Shown: in pieces, positions 28,830 through 33,075 of the stretch
Layout: each line of letters starts with the position of its first letter
How positions within the stretch are numbered: position 1 is the first letter of the stretch
Assembly: GCA_947478475.1 (NCBI GenBank)
Contig: CANJWD010000011.1
Span: 1-33,075 of the forward strand
DNA: 33,075 bases
Source of the DNA: Enterobacterales bacterium
GTDB taxonomy: Bacteria; Pseudomonadota; Gammaproteobacteria; Enterobacterales; Enterobacteriaceae
Direction of reading: 5' to 3'
Translations under genes and position numbers: made by a program
Notes under the pieces: model-generated
Seen by the model: only the letters and a program-made list of their open reading frames with translations
What the model was told of the DNA's origin: nothing
The model's database searches: none

Positions 28830-31462
28830 CTGCACTGCGCAGTAGCGTCAGTATGCTCGGCAAACTACTCGGAGAGACTATTCGACAGGCGCTGGGAGAT
28901 GATATTCTGGCTCAGATAGAGGTCATCCGCCAGTTATCTAAATCTTCACGTGCAGGCAGTGAAGCGGATCGTCAGCAGCTGCTCTGTGTGCTGCAAAATC
29001 TTTCTGGCGATCAGTTGCTACCCGTTGCACGGGCTTTTAGCCAGTTTCTCAATCTGACTAATACCGCTGAGCAATATCACAGTATCTCTTCTCACATCTC
29101 TTCTCACAGTGAAGCAGCCAGCTTTCCGGAAGGGCTGGCGCAACTATTTCTGCGTCTAAAAAACAATAAATTGAGTGATAACCAGTTGCGCAGCGCAGTG
29201 GACGCGCTCTCTATTGAACTGGTACTAACCGCTCATCCCACCGAGATCACTCGCCGTACTCTGATTCATAAATTCGTTGAAGTGAATACCTGCCTTGGCC
29301 AGCTGGATCACGATGATTTGACGGATTACCAGCGTAATAAAATTATACGTCGTCTGCGCCAGTTAGTGGCACAGTCGTGGCATACCGATGAAATTCGAAA
29401 GCAACGACCAACACCGCTTGATGAAGCCAAATGGGGCTTTTCTGTGGTTGAAAACAGCCTGTGGGAGGGTGTTCCCGCATTTCTGCGTGAATTTAATGAG
29501 CAACTGGAACATTCCCTTGATTACTGCTTACCGGTAGATGCCGTTCCCATTCGGTTTGCCTCGTGGATGGGCGGTGACAGAGATGGTAACCCGTATGTTA
29601 CCGCTGCAATTACCCGACAGGTATTGCTGCTGGGCCGCTGGAAATCCGCTGATCTTTTTCGGCGCGATGTTCATGTGCTGATTTCTGAGCTGTCAATGTC
29701 TGAATGTACGCCGCAACTGCGAAAGCTTGCCGGTGGTGCGGAGGTGAGCGAACCTTATCGCAGTGTCATCAAACAACTCCGCAGCCAGCTCATCAGCACT
29801 CAAACCTATCTGGAGGGTTGTCTGAAAGGTGAGTGTTTATCGCCGCCTGCGGATATGTTGCTCAGCAACGAACAGCTTTGGCAACCGCTTTACGCGTGTT
29901 ATCAGTCTTTAAAAATGTGCGGTATGCAAATTATTGCTAATGGCCCGCTGCTGGATACGCTGCGTCGCATCCGCTGTTTTGGCCTGTCCCTGATACGTAT
30001 TGATATTCGTCAGGAAAGTACCCGCCATACCGATGCCATTTCTGAAATGACTCATTACCTCGGTTTGGGTGACTACCGTAACTGGGCAGAATCAGATAAA
30101 CAGGCGTTTCTGATTGAACAATTACGCTCTAAACAGCGATTGTTACCGCCCCAGTGGCAGGGTTGTAGCGATACGCAGGAAGTTCTGGAAACCTGCAAAG
30201 TGATTGCCGAAGCACACGAGGAATCTATCGCATCCTACGTTATTTCCATGGCGAAAGTTCCGTCTGATGTACTGGCAGTCCATTTTTTACTGAAAGAGGC
30301 AGGTTGTCCATTCTCCCTGGCAGTGGTGCCACTGTTCGAAACGCTGGATGATCTGAATAACGCCGATGCGGTGATGACACAATTATTTAATATTGACTGG
30401 TATCGCCACGTTATCCGCGGCAAGCAAATGGTGATGATTGGTTATTCGGATTCGGCCAAAGATGCGGGTGTTATGGCTGCATCCTGGGCGCAATACCGTG
30501 CACAAGAATCTTTGATAAACATCTGCGAAAAAATGGGCATCACGCTAACCTTATTCCATGGTCGCGGTGGCTCTATTGGTCGCGGTGGTGCTCCCGCTCA
30601 TGCTGCGTTACTTTCTCAGCCTCCGGGTAGCCTGAAGGGTGGATTACGGGTTACTGAACAGGGTGAAATGATCCGTTTCAAATTTGGTCTGCCCGAAGTC
30701 ACTATCAGTAGTCTGGCACTCTACGCCAGTGCTGTACTTGAAGCGAATCTGTTACCACCGCCGAAACCGAAAGAAGAGTGGTGTAACGTGATGAATGTGA
30801 TCTCCGACGCGTCCTGTCATAGCTATCGCAGCTATGTCTGTAACAATCCAGATTTTGTATCCTATTTTCATGCGGCTACACCAGAGCAGGAATTAGCAAA
30901 ACTGCCGTTAGGTTCTCGCCCGGCAAAACGCCATCCAGGCGGCGGCGTGGAGAGTTTGCGGGCTATTCCATGGATCTTTGCCTGGACACAAAATCGCCTG
31001 ATGCTCCCGGCATGGCTGGGAGCGGGAGCCGGCCTGCAACACGCTATCGACCAAGGTAAACAACATCAGATCGCACAGATGTACCTGGCATGGCCATTTT
31101 TCGCAACGCGTATTGATATGCTGGAAATGGTCTTTGCCAAAGCAGATTTATGGTTAGCAAAATATTACGATCAACGTTTAGTGGAAAAAAAATTCTGGCC
31201 GCTGGGTCAACAGTTGCGAGATCAATTAGTTGTCGATACCAAAGTGGTACTGGCTATTGCAAATCATGGTTACCTTATGGCTGATTTACCGTGGATCGCC
31301 AAATCTATTGCGTTGCGTAATGTATATACCGATCCATTAAATGTGTTGCAGGCTGAGTTACTCTGTCGCTCGCGTCAGCAGGAGCCTCCGGACTCACGGA
31401 TCGAACAGGCATTAATGGTGACTATTGCAGGAATAGCGGCGGGAATGCGTAACACAGGATAA
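28814..31462 (+). CDS. ppc: Phosphoenolpyruvate carboxylase
   Basis: Replenishes oxaloacetate from phosphoenolpyruvate and bicarbonate. 882 aa (883 in E. coli). The start at 28814 aligns with E. coli ([20 protein letters not shown]). The catalytic His is in [14 protein letters not shown], with [24 protein letters not shown], the mobile loop [29 protein letters not shown] and the C-terminal end [11 protein letters not shown] 12-bp tandem duplication (29084-29107) gives [11 protein letters not shown] where E. coli has SISPKGE. In E. coli the gene is not beside topA, so this is a rearranged position. tsaC follows after 46 nt. Confidence 0.96.
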   Translation: MRKNYSALRSSVSMLGKLLGETIRQALGDDILAQIEVIRQLSKSSRAGSEADRQQLLCVLQNLSGDQLLPVARAFSQFLNLTNTAEQYHSISSHISSHSEAASFPEGLAQLFLRLKNNKLSDNQLRSAVDALSIELVLTAHPTEITRRTLIHKFVEVNTCLGQLDHDDLTDYQRNKIIRRLRQLVAQSWHTDEIRKQRPTPLDEAKWGFSVVENSLWEGVPAFLREFNEQLEHSLDYCLPVDAVPIRFASWMGGDRDGNPYVTAAITRQVLLLGRWKSADLFRRDVHVLISELSMSECTPQLRKLAGGAEVSEPYRSVIKQLRSQLISTQTYLEGCLKGECLSPPADMLLSNEQLWQPLYACYQSLKMCGMQIIANGPLLDTLRRIRCFGLSLIRIDIRQESTRHTDAISEMTHYLGLGDYRNWAESDKQAFLIEQLRSKQRLLPPQWQGCSDTQEVLETCKVIAEAHEESIASYVISMAKVPSDVLAVHFLLKEAGCPFSLAVVPLFETLDDLNNADAVMTQLFNIDWYRHVIRGKQMVMIGYSDSAKDAGVMAASWAQYRAQESLINICEKMGITLTLFHGRGGSIGRGGAPAHAALLSQPPGSLKGGLRVTEQGEMIRFKFGLPEVTISSLALYASAVLEANLLPPPKPKEEWCNVMNVISDASCHSYRSYVCNNPDFVSYFHAATPEQELAKLPLGSRPAKRHPGGGVESLRAIPWIFAWTQNRLMLPAWLGAGAGLQHAIDQGKQHQIAQMYLAWPFFATRIDMLEMVFAKADLWLAKYYDQRLVEKKFWPLGQQLRDQLVVDTKVVLAIANHGYLMADLPWIAKSIALRNVYTDPLNVLQAELLCRSRQQEPPDSRIEQALMVTIAGIAAGMRNTG
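29084..29107. repeat. 12-bp tandem duplication inside ppc
   Basis: ATCTCTTCTCAC twice (29084-29095, 29096-29107), encoding a repeated Ile-Ser-Ser-His. Confidence 0.8.
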
Positions 31463-31467
31463 AACGG

Positions 31468-31506
31468 CATCACTAACAACAATCACTAACAGCAATCACT
31501 AACAAC
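31468..31506. repeat. 13-bp tandem triplication filling the ppc-tsaC spacer
   Basis: CATCACTAACAAC, AATCACTAACAGC, AATCACTAACAAC at 31468, 31481 and 31494, ending two bases before the tsaC ATG. No Shine-Dalgarno-like purine run is present in the units. Confidence 0.88.
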
Positions 31507-31508
31507 AA

Positions 31509-32078
31509 ATGAACACAGAAAATTTTTTTACTTTGACTGGCATAATAAAAATATTACAGCAGGAAAAGGTCATTGCGTATCCTACAGAAGCCGTTTTTGG
31601 CTTAGGTTGTGATCCTGACAGTAAAAAAGCAGCTGAGGTATTGCTGGCATTAAAACAGCGCCATTGGTGGAAGGGATTGATTTTGATAGCTGCTAATTAT
31701 GATCAGCTACGGCCCTATATTGATGATTCTCAGCTCAGTATTAAGCAGTGTGAGGATATATTTTCCAGCTGGCCTGGTCCCGTTACGTGGATATTTCCGG
31801 CGAAAACCAATACACCTTATTGGCTGACCGGGCGCTTCGGTACGCTGGCTGTTCGTGTCACTGATCATCCATTAGCTTCCCAGTTATGCGCGTTGTACGG
31901 GAAACCTCTTATATCAACCAGTGCTAATTTGAGTGGCTGCAAGCCTTGTCGCACCGCTACAGAGGTAAGAGAGCAATTTGGCCCGGATCTCCCTGTCTTA
32001 TGCGGCAGCGTTGCAGGGCGAGCCAATCCATCTGAAATAAGAGACGTTTTCACGGGTGAATATCTTCGCCATGGCTAA
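31509..32078 (+). CDS. tsaC: Threonylcarbamoyl-AMP synthase TsaC
   Basis: Makes threonylcarbamoyl-adenylate from threonine, bicarbonate and ATP, for t6A at position 37 of ANN-decoding tRNAs. 189 aa (190 in E. coli). [74 protein letters not shown] and [11 protein letters not shown] are conserved. In the LKQRHWWKG loop three residues differ from E. coli (KQRPVDKG), including the proline after the KxR residues, which may deserve attention. The region just before the start is a tandem repeat lacking a normal ribosome binding site. aroE follows at 18 nt, as in E. coli. Confidence 0.95.
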   Translation: MNTENFFTLTGIIKILQQEKVIAYPTEAVFGLGCDPDSKKAAEVLLALKQRHWWKGLILIAANYDQLRPYIDDSQLSIKQCEDIFSSWPGPVTWIFPAKTNTPYWLTGRFGTLAVRVTDHPLASQLCALYGKPLISTSANLSGCKPCRTATEVREQFGPDLPVLCGSVAGRANPSEIRDVFTGEYLRHG

Positions 32079-32096
32079 AGTTAAAAGAAAATAAAA

Positions 32097-32900
32097 ATGG
32101 AACACTTTGCAGTTTTCGGTAATCCCGTCAGTCACAGCCAGTCACCGAGGGTACACACGCTTTTTGCCGGGCAAACGGGTATTGAACATAAGTACGGTGC
32201 GGTACAGGTTCCTGTGGATTCTTTTGAGGCAATTTTATATCGTTTTTTTGCATCAGGTGCAAAAGGAGCCAGCATTACTGCTCCCTTCAAGGAACGGGCC
32301 TGCATGATACCCGATACCTTGACGGAACGAGCCCATATAGCGGGTGCCGTCAATACGTTAACAGTGTCGGAAGGCGGGCGGTTATTGGGCGATAACACCG
32401 ATGGTGTTGGGTTACTTACTGATCTTGAACGGTTAAAATTCATTCATTCGCACGATCGCATATTACTCGTCGGAGCGGGTGGCGCTGCCAGGGCAGTGAT
32501 TCAGCCGTTACTTGCTTTTGGTTGCACTGTTATTATAACAAACAGAACGCTTAGCCGGGCTGAGCAACTATCTGAAGCATTCAAACCATTTGGTGCAATT
32601 AATGCACTGGCGATGAGTCGGTTACACGGGGAAAAATTTGATTTAATCATTAATGCTACCTCATCGGGTATTTATGGTGAGATTCCTGCATTGCCTGCGG
32701 CAATTATCAGCGATACGGCTTGCTGTTATGACATGTTTTATAAATCAGGGACTACCCCGTTCTTAGGCTGGGCAATCCAGCACGGCGCAGAACGTTATGC
32801 CGACGGGCTGGGTATGTTGATTGGACAGGCTGCGCATGCTTTTAAACTGTGGCATGGTGTAATGCCCGAGGTTATCCCTGTATTAACACAATTACGTTAA
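32097..32900 (+). CDS. aroE: Shikimate dehydrogenase (NADP+)
   Basis: Reduces 3-dehydroshikimate to shikimate in aromatic amino acid synthesis. 267 aa (272 in E. coli). Substrate pocket residues are in [11 protein letters not shown], the catalytic lysine is K65 (TAPFK) and the catalytic aspartate D102 ([10 protein letters not shown]). The NADP-binding loop is [12 protein letters not shown] with [29 protein letters not shown] and [14 protein letters not shown] complete it. The ATG at 32097 is preceded by a purine-rich AAAAGAAAATAAAA. Presence of this gene suggests the aromatic pathway is still maintained. yrdB and yrdA, which follow in E. coli, are absent. Confidence 0.95.
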   Translation: MEHFAVFGNPVSHSQSPRVHTLFAGQTGIEHKYGAVQVPVDSFEAILYRFFASGAKGASITAPFKERACMIPDTLTERAHIAGAVNTLTVSEGGRLLGDNTDGVGLLTDLERLKFIHSHDRILLVGAGGAARAVIQPLLAFGCTVIITNRTLSRAEQLSEAFKPFGAINALAMSRLHGEKFDLIINATSSGIYGEIPALPAAIISDTACCYDMFYKSGTTPFLGWAIQHGAERYADGLGMLIGQAAHAFKLWHGVMPEVIPVLTQLR

Positions 32901-32934
32901 TACACTTACTAAGTGACACATAAATCCCTGTTGC

Positions 32935-32983
32935 TAAAAAAGGCTTGCGTGGGGAGAAGAAAGGCCTATAATTCGCGCCTCCA
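32935..32983 (+). promoter_or_regulatory. rRNA operon promoter
   Basis: TTGCGT (32945-32950), a 16-bp spacer and a perfect TATAAT (32967-32972), followed by the GC-rich discriminator TCGCGCCTCC typical of stringently controlled rRNA promoters. An A-rich stretch (GCTAAAAAAGG) lies just upstream as a possible UP element. Transcription would begin around 32980-32983. Confidence 0.85.
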
Positions 32984-33075
32984 GAGTAGTAAGGCTGGCA
33001 GGAAAAAGTTCTTTAAAAATATGGTCAGACAATGTGTGTGGGCAGAGAGTTATTGCGGGTACGTAATAAAAAATA
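32978..33075 (+). other. rRNA operon leader with boxB-like hairpin and boxA (16S gene lies beyond)
   Basis: CCTCCAG (32978-32984) pairs with CTGGCAGG (32995-33002) as a boxB-like hairpin with one bulge. GTTCTTTAAAAA (33008-33019) corresponds to the antitermination boxA (E. coli TGCTCTTTAACA). TCAGACAATGTGTGTGGGCA (33025-33044) matches the conserved E. coli rrn leader with a single difference. The mature 16S rRNA should start roughly 100 or more bases beyond the window edge. In E. coli rrnD lies downstream of aroE in the same orientation, so this is probably the rrnD counterpart. Confidence 0.88.

Overview
The window looks like a chromosomal segment of a host-restricted or recently host-restricted gammaproteobacterium of the order Enterobacterales. 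Nearly every protein can be aligned by eye over its whole length to its Escherichia coli counterpart (UbiF, RimI, HolD, RsmC, DegP, MtnN, ErpA, GlgP, GlgA, Cdh, TldD, YhdP, MreBCD, RibA, AcnA, TopA, Ppc, TsaC, AroE). The E. coli-like blocks have lost members: dgt, btuF and yadS from the degP-mtnN-erpA block, maf and rng from mreBCD-yhdP-tldD, cysB from topA-acnA, and yrdA/yrdB between aroE and the rRNA operon. With an IS5-type transposase at the left edge, one frameshifted gene (tldD) and AT-rich spacers, this suggests a Sodalis-like insect symbiont at an intermediate stage of genome reduction. The genus is inference; the order-level placement is firm.

Layout. 1-71 is the start of an outward-facing IS5-family transposase. 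130-2168 (+) is a two-gene unit: a small unknown protein overlapping a fusion of a PLP-dependent fold-III decarboxylase with a RimL-like acetyltransferase. 2180-4257 (-) is holD-rimI-ubiF, divergent from rsmC (4439-5497, +). 5564-8329 is degP (-), mtnN (+), erpA (-). 8446-12421 (-) is glgA-glgP without glgB, glgX or glgC. cdh (12700-13476, +) converges on the long minus-strand cell-shape/envelope block mreB-mreC-mreD-yhdP-tldD (21660 down to 13521), in which mreC/mreD and mreD/yhdP overlap by GTGA. ribA (+) converges on acnA (-) at a bidirectional terminator. topA (-) and ppc (+) diverge. ppc, tsaC and aroE run rightward into an rRNA promoter and leader at 32945-33075; the 16S gene itself lies beyond the window.

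Functionally the segment is housekeeping: ubiquinone and Fe-S assembly (ubiF, erpA), TCA and anaplerosis (acnA, ppc), riboflavin and shikimate steps (ribA, aroE), tRNA, rRNA and ribosomal-protein modification (tsaC, rsmC, rimI), cell shape and envelope (mreBCD, yhdP, degP, cdh), glycogen (glgA, glgP) and DNA topology/replication (topA, holD).

The most unusual property is a recurrent pattern of short tandem duplications (10-22 bp units, 2-4 copies) at about 17 places. Copies inside genes are always multiples of three; those between genes mostly are not. In two cases (ppc and erpA) the duplicated unit carries the gene's own start codon, creating chains of tiny upstream reading frames whose TGA stops overlap a later ATG. 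Other points of interest are the decarboxylase-RimL fusion and the one-base homopolymer frameshift in an otherwise intact tldD.
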